From UBA4742 sp963785815 (GTDB lineage: Bacteria; Actinomycetota; Acidimicrobiia; Acidimicrobiales; Acidimicrobilacustridaceae), in the NCBI GenBank assembly GCA_963785815.1, contig CAWAWN010000002.1:1364001-1428000 (forward strand): DNA of 64,000 bases, written 5' to 3'. A program made the position numbers and the translations under genes. Position 1 is the stretch's first letter. Every line of letters begins with the position of its first letter. Below, one piece after another: positions 44,890 to 54,304 of this stretch. Below the pieces are notes generated by a model. The model did not search any database and was not told the DNA's origin. It saw only the letters and a program-made list of their open reading frames with translations.

Positions 44890-46059
44890 TCACCGGGGCA
44901 GGCCGCAGGCGCGCTGGGCGATGATGTTGCGCTGGATCTCGCTGGTGCCGGCGTAGATGGTGGTGCCCAGCGAGAAGCGCAGGCTGTGCTCGATGATCCC
45001 GCCGCGCAGGGCGGTGGGATCGAGCCGGCTGCGCAGGGCGTCGGGGCCGACCAGCTCGGTCAGCTGCTCGGCCTGGCGCACCAGCGCCTCGGTCCCGAAC
45101 AGCTTGGCCATCGGTCCCTCGGCCACCGGCACCTGGCCGATGGTGATGAGCCACGTGCTGCGCTGCTCGAGCAGCTGGGACACCTCCAGGTCGGTGGCCG
45201 CCCGGGCCAGGCGCTCGGCCACGTCGGGGTCGTCGATCGGCCGCCCGTCCTCGCCGTCGCCGGCGACCGGTTCGTGGGCCCAGGCCTCGGTCTCGTCCAG
45301 CAGGCGGGCCAGGTGGGCGCTGAACCCCGCCGAGTGCTCGTCCTGCAGGAACAGCATGAGGACGCCCCAGCCGTCGTCCACCTCGCCGATCCGCCACCGG
45401 TCGTCGAGCCGCACGCCGTCGTAGTACATGATGTTCGTCCGCTCGCCCGACAGGGTGTAGACGGCCTGGGCCTGGATGCCCGGTGTGTCCAGCGGCACCA
45501 GGAACGTGGTCAGGCCGCGGTGGTTGGGCACGTCCGGGTTGGTGCGGGCCAACAGGAACACGTAGTCGGTGACGTGGCCGTTGGTGGTGAACATCTTCTG
45601 GCCGTCGATCACCCACTCGGCACCGTCGCGGCGGGCCCGGGTGCGCACCGCGGCCACGTCCGATCCCGCCTCGGGCTCGCTCAACCCCAGGGCGATGGTG
45701 CGGTGGCCGGTCAGGGCCGTGGGGACGACCTCGGCCTTGAGCTCGGGCGAGCCGACCGCGGTCAGCACCCGCACGACCATCATGGTGGTGGCCAGCGCGT
45801 AGGTCGGCGCCTCGGCCTTGCTCAGCTCGTCCTCCAGGGCGGCCGCCGTCTCCAGGTCGAGGGCGTCGCCTTGGCGGTCGCCGCTACCCCTGGGCAACCA
45901 ACCCCGCTCAGCCAGGGCCTGGGCGAAGGCGGGCTCGTGGGACACGCCACTGCGGTAGACCACCTCGGCCACGTCCTCGGGCAGGTGGGTCTCGAGGAAC
46001 TGGCGGGCCTGGCGGCGGATGTCGGCGGCCTCGTCGGACGGCGAGAAGTCCACGGTCAT
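44890..46059 (-). CDS. Acyl-CoA dehydrogenase (FAD-binding type subunit)
   Basis: A 389-residue FadE-like enzyme with the flavin signature LGLSEPEAGSDVAAVRTRAR, GQKMFTTNGHVTDYVFLLAR, and C-terminal YAGTSEIQRNIIAQRACGLP. ATG 46059 overlaps the stop of the second, shorter dehydrogenase (ATGA). The two are probably subunits of one heteromeric dehydrogenase acting on a bulky acyl-CoA, as in actinobacterial steroid side-chain degradation. Confidence 0.87.
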   Translation of the reverse strand: MTVDFSPSDEAADIRRQARQFLETHLPEDVAEVVYRSGVSHEPAFAQALAERGWLPRGSGDRQGDALDLETAAALEDELSKAEAPTYALATTMMVVRVLTAVGSPELKAEVVPTALTGHRTIALGLSEPEAGSDVAAVRTRARRDGAEWVIDGQKMFTTNGHVTDYVFLLARTNPDVPNHRGLTTFLVPLDTPGIQAQAVYTLSGERTNIMYYDGVRLDDRWRIGEVDDGWGVLMLFLQDEHSAGFSAHLARLLDETEAWAHEPVAGDGEDGRPIDDPDVAERLARAATDLEVSQLLEQRSTWLITIGQVPVAEGPMAKLFGTEALVRQAEQLTELVGPDALRSRLDPTALRGGIIEHSLRFSLGTTIYAGTSEIQRNIIAQRACGLPR

Positions 46060-47117
46060 CGCCCTCTCGGGTAGCGGTGGCCCGCCGCCCGCCGGTAGGC
46101 CCGCCGGGGTTCCCCCCACACGCGGGCCCAGCCCCGGGCTCGGCGGTAGTAGAGCTGCACGTCCTGTTCCAGCATGAAGCCGTAGCCGCCGTGGACGTGC
46201 AGGGCCCGGTAGGTGACGTCGCGGCTGGTCTCGGAGGCGAAGGCGAAGGCCATGGCGGCCAGCTCGGTGGCCCGCGCCGGGTCGGCGCCCGCGCTCCACG
46301 CCGCCTTGCGGGCCAGCAGGCGGGCGCCGTCGAGGGCGGTGGCCGAGTCGGCCAGCGGGTGCGAGACGCCCTGGAACGTGCCGATGGGGACCCCCCAGGC
46401 GTGGCGCTCGATCGCGTACCCGACCGCCATCTCCTGGGCCCGGGCGCCCAGACCGACCAGGGCGGCCGCGGTCAGGGCCAGCCACTCGTCGACGGCCGAG
46501 GCGTGGAGGGCGTGGGCCATGGCGCCGGAGGCGACGGCCACCGCGTCGGGTGGTACGGCCAGGTCGGCCAGCGGGAGGCCACCGAGGTTGTCGACGTGGG
46601 CGCGTTCGACGCCGGCCAGGGGCACCAGCGCCAGTCGGTCGGCGTCCAACACGATGGCCAGGTCGGCCACGGCGCCGGCGGGCACCAGGCGCGCCTGGCC
46701 GTTCCGGGTGGGGTGCAGGGCCAGGGTGGTGACGGCCGTGCCCCCGAGGGCGGCGTCGAGCGCAGCCTGAGCCGTCGCGGCCGCAGCCGCCCCGGCATCG
46801 GTCCCAGGCGCGGTGGTGACGGCGGCCAGCAGGCGGGCGGCCACCTGGCTCTCGATGACGGGGGCGGGGGCGGCGGCCCGGCCGGCCAGCTCGGCCACCA
46901 GGGCCAGGTCGAGCAGGGAGGCACCCCAACCACCGGCGTCGGTGGGCACCGCCATGGCGGTGGCCCCCACCTCGCCCAGCGCGTCCCACAGGCCGGGGTC
47001 GAAGCCGAGTGGTTCGGCGGCCCGCACGCGCTCGACCGATGCCTCCTTGGCCAAGAGGTCGCCGAAGGACGCCGTGAGCTGCTCCTGCTCCTCGCTGAGG
47101 GCCAGGTCGATGGTCAC
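46056..47117 (-). CDS. Acyl-CoA dehydrogenase, partner-type subunit
   Basis: A 353-residue acyl-CoA dehydrogenase-fold protein with LSEEQEQLTASFGDLLAKEA at the start and HVHGGYGFMLEQDVQLYYRR near the end. The classic flavin signature is absent. The GTG at 47117 has GGAGG five bases upstream, so I prefer it to the GTG at 47123, which overlaps that site. It is the first gene of its minus-strand unit and divergent from the amidohydrolase at 47263. Confidence 0.8.
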   Translation of the reverse strand: MTIDLALSEEQEQLTASFGDLLAKEASVERVRAAEPLGFDPGLWDALGEVGATAMAVPTDAGGWGASLLDLALVAELAGRAAAPAPVIESQVAARLLAAVTTAPGTDAGAAAAATAQAALDAALGGTAVTTLALHPTRNGQARLVPAGAVADLAIVLDADRLALVPLAGVERAHVDNLGGLPLADLAVPPDAVAVASGAMAHALHASAVDEWLALTAAALVGLGARAQEMAVGYAIERHAWGVPIGTFQGVSHPLADSATALDGARLLARKAAWSAGADPARATELAAMAFAFASETSRDVTYRALHVHGGYGFMLEQDVQLYYRRARGWARVWGEPRRAYRRAAGHRYPRGR

Positions 47118-47235
47118 GGCCACCTCCGGGACAGGCAGTCGGGTCGGCGCCTCGGGGCCGGGTGCCGGGGCGACGACCGCACCCCCGATGAGGTGCGCGT
47201 CGGCGGAAGTATGACATGCCCGTTCTGGGTAGCGT

Positions 47236-47253
47236 TAGTTCCGGTCTGGTAAA
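47236..47253. promoter_or_regulatory. Short inverted repeat with a TCTGGTA core before the amidohydrolase gene
   Basis: CCGGT and AACCGG flank TCTGGTA in a short imperfect palindrome, about 10 bp upstream of the ATG at 47263 and inside the divergent region. The same core, CCGGTCTGGTAAA, occurs again just upstream of the P450 pseudogene. It may be a regulator-binding site. This is a visual pattern only. Confidence 0.3.
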
Positions 47254-47262
47254 CCGGGAGTC

Positions 47263-48464
47263 ATGACGACGCTCGACTTCCCCGTCTTCGACGCCGACAA
47301 CCACCTCTACGAGGCCGAGGACGCGTTCACCCGCCACCTGCCGCCGGCGCACGCCAACCTGTTCCGCTTCGCCGAGATCAACGGCCGCAAGAAGTTGGTG
47401 GTGCGCAACAACATCACCGAGTTCATCCCCAACCCGACCTTCGAGGTGGTGGCGCGGCCCGGGGCCCACATGGCCTTCTACGGGGCCGAGAACCCCGAGG
47501 GCAGGACGTTGCGCGAGCTCACGGGCAAGCCCATCGCCTGCCTGCCCGCCTTCCGCCAGCCCGGGCCCCGCCTGGAACTGCTCGACCAGCAGGGCGTCTA
47601 CGCCTCGCTGGTGTTCCCCACCTTGGCCAGCCTCATCGAGCAGCGGCTCCTCGACGACCCCGAGCTCACGCAAGTGGCCATCCACGCCTTCAACGAGTGG
47701 CTCTACGACGAGTGGAGCTTCGACCACCAGGGCCGCCTGTTCACCACGCCCATCGTGAACCCCTGCCTGCTCGACCAGGGCATCGCCGAGCTGGAGCTGC
47801 TGATCGAGCGGGGGCGCGGGCCGTGCTGCTGCGCCCCGCGCCGGTCAGCGGGCGGCGCGGCCCGCGCTCGCCCTTCCTGCCCGAGTTCGATCCCTTCTGG
47901 GCCCGCGTCCAGGAGGCGGGCCTGCTGGTGGCGTTGCACGCCTCCGACAGCGGCTACCAGGACTACCTCAACACCTGGGAGGGCACCCACGGCGAGTACG
48001 TGGCCTTCCGGCCCATGACCTTCGCGGCGGTGGCCGACGGCGGCCGCTCCATCCAGGACGCGCTGGCCTCGGCCATCTGCCACGGCATGCTCACCCGCTT
48101 CCCCGGGGTGAAGCTGATCAGCGTGGAGAACGGCGGCCACTGGGTGGGCGTGCTGCTGCACAACCTCGAGCTGGCCTACAAGAAGATGCCCCAGGAGTTC
48201 GCCGAGCACCCCCGCGACGTGTTCGCCCGCAACATCTGGGTGAACCCGTTCTGGGAGGACTCGGTCACCGGGCTGATCGAGCTGCTGGGTGCCGAGCGGG
48301 TGTGCTTCGGGTCCGACTACCCCCATCCCGAGGGTCTGGCCGAGCCTCTGTCGTGGGTGGACGAGCTGGGCGACCTGCCCGCAGTCGACACCCGGCGCAT
48401 CATGTCGTCGAACCTGTTCGAGCTGCTGGACCTGGCCGAACCCGCGTGGACCGCGGGTACCTGA
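47263..48464 (+). pseudogene. Metal-dependent amidohydrolase (PF04909-type) with one frameshift
   Basis: The protein begins FPVFDADNHLYEAEDAF, the typical start of amidohydrolase_2 enzymes. It stays open to about 47815, then continues in another frame with ARAVLLRPAPVSGR, ENGGHWVGV and FGSDYPHPEG to the stop at 48464. Adding one G to the five-G run at 47810-47814 would restore a protein of about 400 residues with all landmarks. The rest shows no decay, so this is either a very recent pseudogene or a base-calling error. Active relatives hydrolyse or decarboxylate ring and C-C bonds in catabolic pathways. Confidence 0.8.
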
Positions 48465-48525
48465 GCTAGCTTGACGGTCCGCACGCCGGCACGCGCTGGG
48501 TGCCGACTGGAGATGCCGAACGTCG

Positions 48526-49284
48526 ATGGCCGATCGCAAGCCTGCGCGCCCCGTCCCTCGCGAGAAGCCCCAGCTGATCGCCGATGAGCTGCGGGCGCTC
48601 ATCGTGGACGGGCAGCTGTCCGAGGGCGACTCGCTCGGGCACGAGCCCGATCTGGTCGAGCGGTTCGGGGTGTCGCGGCCCTCGCTGCGCGAGGCGCTGC
48701 GCATCCTCGAGGCCGAGGGGCTGATCACGGTCGTGCGCGGCGCGCTCGGGGGCGTCGTCGTGCACGAGCCCGACCAGCGCATCACCGCCCGCACCGCCGC
48801 GCTGGTGCTCCAAGCCCGTCACGTGCCGCTGGCCGACGTGTTCGAGGCCCGCAGCACGCTCGAGCCCATCGCGGCGCGCACCGTGGCCCAGTCCTCGCGC
48901 CGGCGCGCCGCCAGCAAGGAGCTGCTGCGCCTCACCGCCGACCAGGAGGCCTGCGTGGACGACCCCGCCGGCTTCAGCGAGGCCAACGCCCGGTTCCACG
49001 AGCGGCTGGTGGCCCTGGCCGGCAACCAGACCCTGTCCATCGTGGCCGAGATGCTCAACGAGATCGTGTCGCGGGCGGTGGCCGAGGTGGCCCAGGAGCC
49101 GGGCGAGGAGGCGACCGAGATGCGCCGCCGCGGCCTGCGGTCCCAGCGGCGGTTGGTGGAGCTCATCGCCGCCGGGGACGCGGCGGCGGCCGAGGAGCAC
49201 TGGCGGGAGCACCTGGCCGTGGTCGGGCCGATGGTGTTGGGCGAGCGGGCCAACCGGGTCATCGACCTGCTCGACCACTACTGA
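48526..49284 (+). CDS. FadR-subfamily GntR transcriptional regulator
   Basis: A 252-residue regulator. The N-terminal winged helix has GHEPDLVERFGVSRPSLREA and LRILEAEGLITVVRGALGG, typical of GntR. The all-helical C-terminal FCD domain has Asp/His positions for a metal (EANARFHERLVALAGN). FadR-type regulators sense acyl-CoAs or organic acids. It lies 61 bp after the amidohydrolase and may control the surrounding catabolic genes. Confidence 0.87.
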   Translation: MADRKPARPVPREKPQLIADELRALIVDGQLSEGDSLGHEPDLVERFGVSRPSLREALRILEAEGLITVVRGALGGVVVHEPDQRITARTAALVLQARHVPLADVFEARSTLEPIAARTVAQSSRRRAASKELLRLTADQEACVDDPAGFSEANARFHERLVALAGNQTLSIVAEMLNEIVSRAVAEVAQEPGEEATEMRRRGLRSQRRLVELIAAGDAAAAEEHWREHLAVVGPMVLGERANRVIDLLDHY

Positions 49285-50822
49285 GCGCCATACGCTCCGG
49301 GTGACGCGCCGGGGTTTGCGGGGCCGGTCCGACCTGCGGGCGGGCTGAGTAGGACGAGTCCGGTGGGTGTGGTCCAGCGGAACCCGCCGTCGGGTTGGGG
49401 TGCCATGGTCCAGCCCCGGCGGTGGGTGACGCGGTGGTGGTGGCGGCAGAGCAGGGCCAGCCATTGGAGGTCGGTGGTGCCGTGTTCTTCCCAGGGGATG
49501 ATGTGGTGGGCGTCGCACCAGCCGGGTGGTCGGTCGCAGCCGGGGAACACGCAGCCGCGGTCGCGGATGGCCAGGGCGCGGCGTTGGCCGGGGGTGGCGA
49601 GGCGGACGCCGTGGCCGAGGGCGAGGGGGACCTGGTGGTGGTCGACCAGGAGTGGGTGCCAGATCGGGTCGCAGAGCAGGTGGGCGTAGCGGCCGGGGTG
49701 GAGGCGGCGCCCGTCGGGGGTGCGCAGGGTGGTGGGGCGCGGATCGAGGCGGCGTAGGTCGTCGAGGAGGTCACCGTCGGCCGGCGCGCCGGGCGCGGCC
49801 TCCACGGTTGCCGGCCGCTGCACTGGCGCAGCCATGGCGGGCGCCATCGGTCGATCCGGCTCGTCTGCCTTCGCGGTACCCGTTTCGGTCGTCTCGGTCG
49901 TTTCGGTCGTCTCGGTCGTCTCGGTTGTTTCGGTCGCCGTGGACGGGGTCGGGGTGTCGTCGACGTCGTCGGGGTCGGTCGGTTCGAAGTGGTCGGGTTC
50001 GTCGAGGTGGGCGACCAGGGTGATGTCGGTGGCGGGGGCGTGGCCTGCTTCGGTGTGTTGGGAGCGGCGGCAGACTTCGGCCAGGGCTTCGGCTCGGAGG
50101 GTGGCTCGTGACGGGATGTCGAGCTCGGGGGCGAGTTCGTGGTCGTGGTGGTAGCGGCGCCACAGCCGGTCGGCTTCGCGCTCGAGGATCTGGGTGACGG
50201 TCAGGGCCAGCTCGCCCACCAGCTCACCCGAGATGGCGGTGGTGTCGCCGACTCCGTTCAGGTGAACCTTGTTGCGGGACCGGTCGCGGGTCGGGTCGTA
50301 GCCGCCGTCCTGGTCCCACAGCTCGCATTGTTCGGCCAGGGCGCGGCGCCACACGGCGAACGGCGCGTGCTCGGCGTGTTCGATGACCTGGGTCTGGTGG
50401 TCGGCCACCTGGTCGGCGATGCGGGGGTTGGCGGCTTCGACCACGGCCCGGGCGTGGTCGAAGGTGATGCGCCCTTCGGCCAGGGCCTGGTCGACCTGGT
50501 CGAACCGGTGGCGCAGCTTGTTGGCCACCCGGATCCGGCAGCTGGCCACCCCTCGAGGCAGGTGGGTGCGTTCGGCCAGCCACGACGCCGTGCTCAGCCC
50601 GACGTCGCGGTCGCACACGCCGCGGTCTTCGAGCTCGCCCAGCACGTGGAGCTGCGCGGCCTGCAGGGCGCCCAGCCCCCGCTCGAGGTCGACCGCGGCG
50701 GCGCACAACTCGTCGTCGGACGCGAAGGACACGTCGGTGCCCGCGGCTTTGCGGCAACGCTCCGCCAACTCGACCGCATCGAGTCCCGCATCGAACATGT
50801 GATCGAATGTAGCGCTATCCAT
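49278..50822 (-). CDS. DUF222 and HNH-endonuclease domain protein (13E12-type)
   Basis: A 514-residue protein. The first 270 residues are the DUF222 helical domain. The C-terminal domain CVFPGCDRPPGWCDAHHIIP with later LLCRHHHRVTH is a zinc-binding HNH nuclease. Between them is a Thr/Glu/Pro-rich linker with a Thr-Glu-Thr run. Such proteins are multicopy in many actinobacteria, often in or near repeats. Their role is unclear. ATG 50822 fits the conserved start. The stop overlaps the convergent GntR gene by 7 bp. Confidence 0.9.
   Translation of the reverse strand: MDSATFDHMFDAGLDAVELAERCRKAAGTDVSFASDDELCAAAVDLERGLGALQAAQLHVLGELEDRGVCDRDVGLSTASWLAERTHLPRGVASCRIRVANKLRHRFDQVDQALAEGRITFDHARAVVEAANPRIADQVADHQTQVIEHAEHAPFAVWRRALAEQCELWDQDGGYDPTRDRSRNKVHLNGVGDTTAISGELVGELALTVTQILEREADRLWRRYHHDHELAPELDIPSRATLRAEALAEVCRRSQHTEAGHAPATDITLVAHLDEPDHFEPTDPDDVDDTPTPSTATETTETTETTETTETTETGTAKADEPDRPMAPAMAAPVQRPATVEAAPGAPADGDLLDDLRRLDPRPTTLRTPDGRRLHPGRYAHLLCDPIWHPLLVDHHQVPLALGHGVRLATPGQRRALAIRDRGCVFPGCDRPPGWCDAHHIIPWEEHGTTDLQWLALLCRHHHRVTHRRGWTMAPQPDGGFRWTTPTGLVLLSPPAGRTGPANPGASPGAYGAQ
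49882..49935. repeat. Six tandem 9-bp repeats in the DUF222/HNH linker
   Basis: Nine-base units of the form GTYTCGGTY repeat six times in the + strand from 49882. In the minus-strand gene they encode a run of Thr-Glu-Thr. They lie in the linker between DUF222 and HNH and keep frame. Confidence 0.85.
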
Positions 50823-51086
50823 CGCTGTTCGCAACCACAATCAGCGGGCCAGTCAGCTGGTGGTGGCCTCGGCCAGGTCGGCGACAGCTCCGATGCGCTC
50901 GCGCACCACGTCCAGGGGCGCCGCACCTCGGTCACGCAAACTCCCGTTGGTTACCGGCGCAGCTGTGGTCGACCACGAGAGCAGGCGCTTGCTGATCTCG
51001 GGTAACGAGCCTCTCGCTGGATGAAACTCGCTGTGGGCGTGGCCAACTACGATGGCTACCACGCTCAGAAGAGGACGTCGCGCCCC

Positions 51087-51920
51087 ATGTCAGAGGCAAG
51101 GCCGAAGGCCGCAACCAACCGACCGCGGTCGGCTCGACCGCAGGTGGACCTGACCCCCGAGGTGGCCGAGGTGGCCGACTGGCAGCGCCGGGTGGTCGGG
51201 CGCTCGCTGCGCACGGCCACCAAGCGTTCGATCGACCGGGGAGCCACCCTGATCGACGCGGCCGCCACCGTGCTCGACCGGTCCAACGGCGAGGGCTTCA
51301 CCGTGCAGGAGGTGGCGAACGAGGCGGGGCAGTCGCTGCGCACGCTCTACCAGTACTTCGAGAGCAAGGACGACCTGGCCCTGGCGGTCTACGAGGTGGC
51401 GATGGAGCGCTACGCCCAGATGATCCGCAGCTCGATCCGTGGCCTCGACGATCCGCTCGAGCGCCTGGCCGGCGCGGTCGTGGCCGGCGCGGCGATGCCG
51501 GCCCACAGCAGCGCGGGCATCGACATCGGCCTGGCCCGTCTGCGCCTGAAGCTGAGCGACGCCCAGCCCGACCTGGTGGCCCGTGCCCACGGGCCGGTCA
51601 ACCAGGTGTTCCTCGAGCTGGTGGCCGCGGCCGAGGATGCCGACCTGCTCCGGGCCCAGGGCGAGCTGTCCACCTACATGATGGTGGCCCTCAACGGTGC
51701 CCTGGTGACCAGCCAGACGCTGGGCAACGACTACGGGCTGGAGCTGCCCGACCCCCAGCAGCTGGCCCGGTTCTGCCTGCAGGGCCTGGGCGCCCGCCAG
51801 TCCGATGACTGGTACGCTTCGGTGGCCGGGCGCATCCTGCCCCCGCTCAGCCCCGTCGGCGGCGAGTGGCCGGGTTCGCGCCAGCGGACGTCGAAGCGGG
51901 CCGCGGCCTCGGCCGGCTGA
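51087..51920 (+). CDS. TetR-family transcriptional regulator
   Basis: A 277-residue regulator with a basic N-terminal extension of about 60 residues. The HTH follows: GFTVQEVANEAGQSLRTLYQ then YFESKDDLALAVYE. I placed the start at ATG 51087, with GAGGA upstream. The 264 bp before it hold no clear gene. It is followed by the P450 pseudogene and an acyl-CoA ligase on the same strand and might regulate them through the TCTGGTA site in between. Confidence 0.83.
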   Translation: MSEARPKAATNRPRSARPQVDLTPEVAEVADWQRRVVGRSLRTATKRSIDRGATLIDAAATVLDRSNGEGFTVQEVANEAGQSLRTLYQYFESKDDLALAVYEVAMERYAQMIRSSIRGLDDPLERLAGAVVAGAAMPAHSSAGIDIGLARLRLKLSDAQPDLVARAHGPVNQVFLELVAAAEDADLLRAQGELSTYMMVALNGALVTSQTLGNDYGLELPDPQQLARFCLQGLGARQSDDWYASVAGRILPPLSPVGGEWPGSRQRTSKRAAASAG

Positions 51921-51941
51921 TCGTCCACCCGTGCCGACGGC

Positions 51942-51983
51942 CCGGTCTGGTAAAGATCTAGATGTTTTTCGTAGGCTGACCGC
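51942..51983 (+). promoter_or_regulatory. AT-rich promoter region with CCGGTCTGGTAAA site
   Basis: A low-GC patch (AAGATCTAGATGTTTTTC) follows a CCGGTCTGGTAAA sequence that matches the one before the amidohydrolase gene. It includes the AGATCT palindrome. The patch ends at the GTG of the P450 pseudogene, so it is probably the old promoter/operator of that gene, now serving the ligase downstream. Confidence 0.35.
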
Positions 51984-52716
51984 GTGACCGACATCCTCCA
52001 GCCGCTCACCCCGCCGCTCGGAGCGCGCAGGGGTGCCGACGCGGCACGCGGTGGATCTGACTGACGGGGTGAGCACGGTGCTGCCCGACCAGGAGGTCTT
52101 CTCCTCGCAGCTCGACGGGGGCCTCCTGCCCACCCTGGCCCCCGAGAGACTGGCCACCTTCCGCCAGATGGCTGAACATGGATCCGCCGCAGCACTCGCG
52201 CCTGCGCTGCATCCTGCAGCCCATCTTCACGCCCCGCGCCGTCCCGCGCCTGCACGACTCGGTGGCCCAGAACGCTCGCGAGATCGTGGACGACCTCGAC
52301 GGCTTCGGGGAGTGCGAGCTGGTGTCGGCGGTATCGGCGAGATGCCGCGGCGGGTGCTGGCCTACGGCCAGGCCATGGCCGATGCCCGCCGGGCCGATCC
52401 CCGCGACGACATCGTGAGCCGCATCGTCCACGCCGAGGTGGACGGCGAGCGGCTCGACGACGTGGAGTTCGGGATGTTCTGGCTGCTGCTGGTGGTGGCC
52501 GGCGACGAGACCACCCGCAACGCCCTGTCCGGCTCGGTCATAGACCTCGGGGACGGTCCCCGCTCCTGCCCGGGCACCCACCTGGCCCGCCTCGAGCTGG
52601 CGGCCATGTTGGGCGAGCTGCTGGCCCGCCGACCGGGCCTGACCGTCCGAGCGGGGGTCGAGCGCGCCCCGTCGGTGTTCATGAACGGCGTCGCCCGTCT
52701 GCCGGTGCTCGGATGA
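51984..52716 (+). pseudogene. Decayed cytochrome P450 gene
   Basis: Pieces of a P450 occur in order but in different frames. A normal start (TDILQPLTPPLG) is followed by a stop near 52062. Next come DQEVFSSQLDGGLLP, MDPPQHSRLRCILQP and, after another shift, DDIVSRIVHAEVDGERLDD and VVAGDETTRNALSG (the oxygen-binding I-helix). GDGPRSCPGTHLARLE is the heme-cysteine loop. The stretch between I-helix and heme loop, including the essential ExxR helix, is deleted (about 100 residues missing). At least three lesions are visible, so it cannot make an active enzyme. The style of the remaining motifs resembles actinobacterial steroid/fatty-acid hydroxylases. Confidence 0.9.
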
Positions 52717-54245
52717 CCGTCCAGCACCTGGCCGCCGTCGCCGCCTCGGCGCCCGACCGACCGGCGCTGATCGACGGGGCCGGGCGCACGCTCAGCTACG
52801 CGGAGCTGGACGCCCGCTCGAACCGGGTGGCCCAGCACCTGCGGTCGGCCGGCCTGCAGGTGGGCGACCACCTCGCCGTGTTGCTGGAGAACCGGGTCGA
52901 GTTCCTGGAGGTGGTCTGGGGCGGGCTGCGCATGGGCCTGTACGTGACGCCCATCAACTGGCACCTCTCGGCCGAGGAGGCCGCCTACATCGTGGCCGAC
53001 TGCGGCGCGGCCGCGCTGGTGGCGTCGGCGGCCCTCGACGACGTGGTGGCCCGGGTGGCCGACGCCGTGGCCGGTCCTGGGCGCCGGCTGGCCGTGGGCG
53101 GCTCGGTGCCCGGCTTCGACGACTACGAGGCCGCGCTGGGCGCCCAGCCGCCCGAGCCCGTCGAGGGCCAGTGCGAGGGCACCTGGATGCTCTACTCCTC
53201 GGGGACCACGGGCAAGCCCAAGGGGATCAAGCCGCCGCAGGTGGGGGGCGAGCTGGGCGGTCCGTCGTCGTTCGTGGCCCTGGCCTCGGGGCTCTACGGC
53301 ATCGGCGAGGGCTCGGTCTACCTGTCGCCGGCACCCCTCTACCACGCCGCGCCGGCCGGGTGGACCAACGCCGTCCAGCGCTTGGGCGGCACGGTGGTGC
53401 TCATGGACCGCTTCGACCCGGAGGCGACGCTGGTGGCCATCGAGGCCCACCAGGTCACCCACGTGCAGTTCGTGCCCACCCATCTCATCCGACTGCTGAA
53501 GCTGCCGGCCGCCACCCGCGACCGCCACGACCTGTCCAGCCTGCAGGTGGTGGTGCACGCCGCCGCGCCGTGTCCCCCCGAGGTCAAGCGGGCCGCGCTC
53601 GACTGGCTGGGGCCGATCGTGCACGAGTACTACTCGGGCAGCGAGGGCGCCGGCTTCTGCGCCATCGGACCCGAGGAGTGGCTGGCCCACCCCGGGTCGG
53701 TGGGGCGGTCCCTGCTGGGGACGGCGCACGTGACCGATGCGGACGGCGCCGAGCTGCCGGTCGGTGAGGTCGGCCAGGTGTGGTTCGAGACCCCGAACCG
53801 CTTCGAGTACCACGGCGACGCCGAGAAGACAGCGGGTGCCTTCGACCACCGGGGCTGGAGCAGCCTGGGCGACATGGGTCGTCTCGACGTCGACGGCTAC
53901 CTGTACCTGACCGACCGGGTGTCCAACATGATCATCTCGGGTGGGGTCAATATCTACCCGCGCGAGGTCGAGGACGTGTTGATCGGCCACGAGCGGTTGG
54001 TGGACGTGGCCGTCATCGGCATCCCCGACCCCGATCTGGGCGAAGCGGTCCGCGCCGTGGTGCAGCTGAGCGCGCCCACCGACGACCCCGCCGCGTTGTC
54101 CGACGAGCTGATCGAGTGGTGCCGGGCCGACCTGGCCCGGTTCAAGTGCCCGAAGTCGGTGGTGTTCGTCGACTCGCTGCCCCGGTTGCCCACCGGCAAG
54201 CTGGCCAAGCGCCTGCTGCCACCGAGCGTGTTCGAGCCAACCTGA
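52713..54245 (+). CDS. AMP-forming acyl-CoA synthetase
   Basis: A 510-residue ANL enzyme. P-loop MLYSSGTTGKPKGIK, hinge TDRVSNMIISGGVNIYPREV and C-terminal RLPTGKLAKRLL with the catalytic lysine are all present. ATG 52713 overlaps the end of the P450 pseudogene (ATGA), showing that the two were once one operon. It activates a carboxylic acid to its CoA ester. The substrate is unknown, possibly the acid made by the lost P450. Confidence 0.87.
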   Translation: MTVQHLAAVAASAPDRPALIDGAGRTLSYAELDARSNRVAQHLRSAGLQVGDHLAVLLENRVEFLEVVWGGLRMGLYVTPINWHLSAEEAAYIVADCGAAALVASAALDDVVARVADAVAGPGRRLAVGGSVPGFDDYEAALGAQPPEPVEGQCEGTWMLYSSGTTGKPKGIKPPQVGGELGGPSSFVALASGLYGIGEGSVYLSPAPLYHAAPAGWTNAVQRLGGTVVLMDRFDPEATLVAIEAHQVTHVQFVPTHLIRLLKLPAATRDRHDLSSLQVVVHAAAPCPPEVKRAALDWLGPIVHEYYSGSEGAGFCAIGPEEWLAHPGSVGRSLLGTAHVTDADGAELPVGEVGQVWFETPNRFEYHGDAEKTAGAFDHRGWSSLGDMGRLDVDGYLYLTDRVSNMIISGGVNIYPREVEDVLIGHERLVDVAVIGIPDPDLGEAVRAVVQLSAPTDDPAALSDELIEWCRADLARFKCPKSVVFVDSLPRLPTGKLAKRLLPPSVFEPT

Positions 54246-54261
54246 GCTGTACCACCCCGAT

Positions 54262-54304
54262 ATCTGTGCACCTGCTGCGCTACAGCCGCAACAAGTGCAC
54301 AGAT
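54262..54304. repeat. Hairpin repeat, copy A
   Basis: A 43-bp element with 10-bp perfect outer arms, ATCTGTGCAC and GTGCACAGAT, and a partly paired inner stem. It lies 16 bp after the ligase stop and is probably a terminator. It matches the element at 59958-60000 in 38 of 43 positions, with further identity (TTTGGGRAAGG-like) to its right. Confidence 0.85.

Noticed and set aside
42571..44924. Long frames on both strands running through the 24-bp repeat array
   Set aside because: A perfect 24-bp repeat keeps all six frames open. Only the minus frame with DUF2889-like ends and coupled neighbours is convincing.
49278..50822. DUF222/HNH protein as a sign of a mobile element or intein
   Set aside because: No terminal repeats, transposase or host-gene interruption is visible. 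Such genes are common stand-alone genes in actinobacteria.
50823..51086. Possible short gene on the minus strand upstream of the TetR gene
   Set aside because: About 69 residues with no family resemblance and no ribosome site; the region is more likely promoter sequence.
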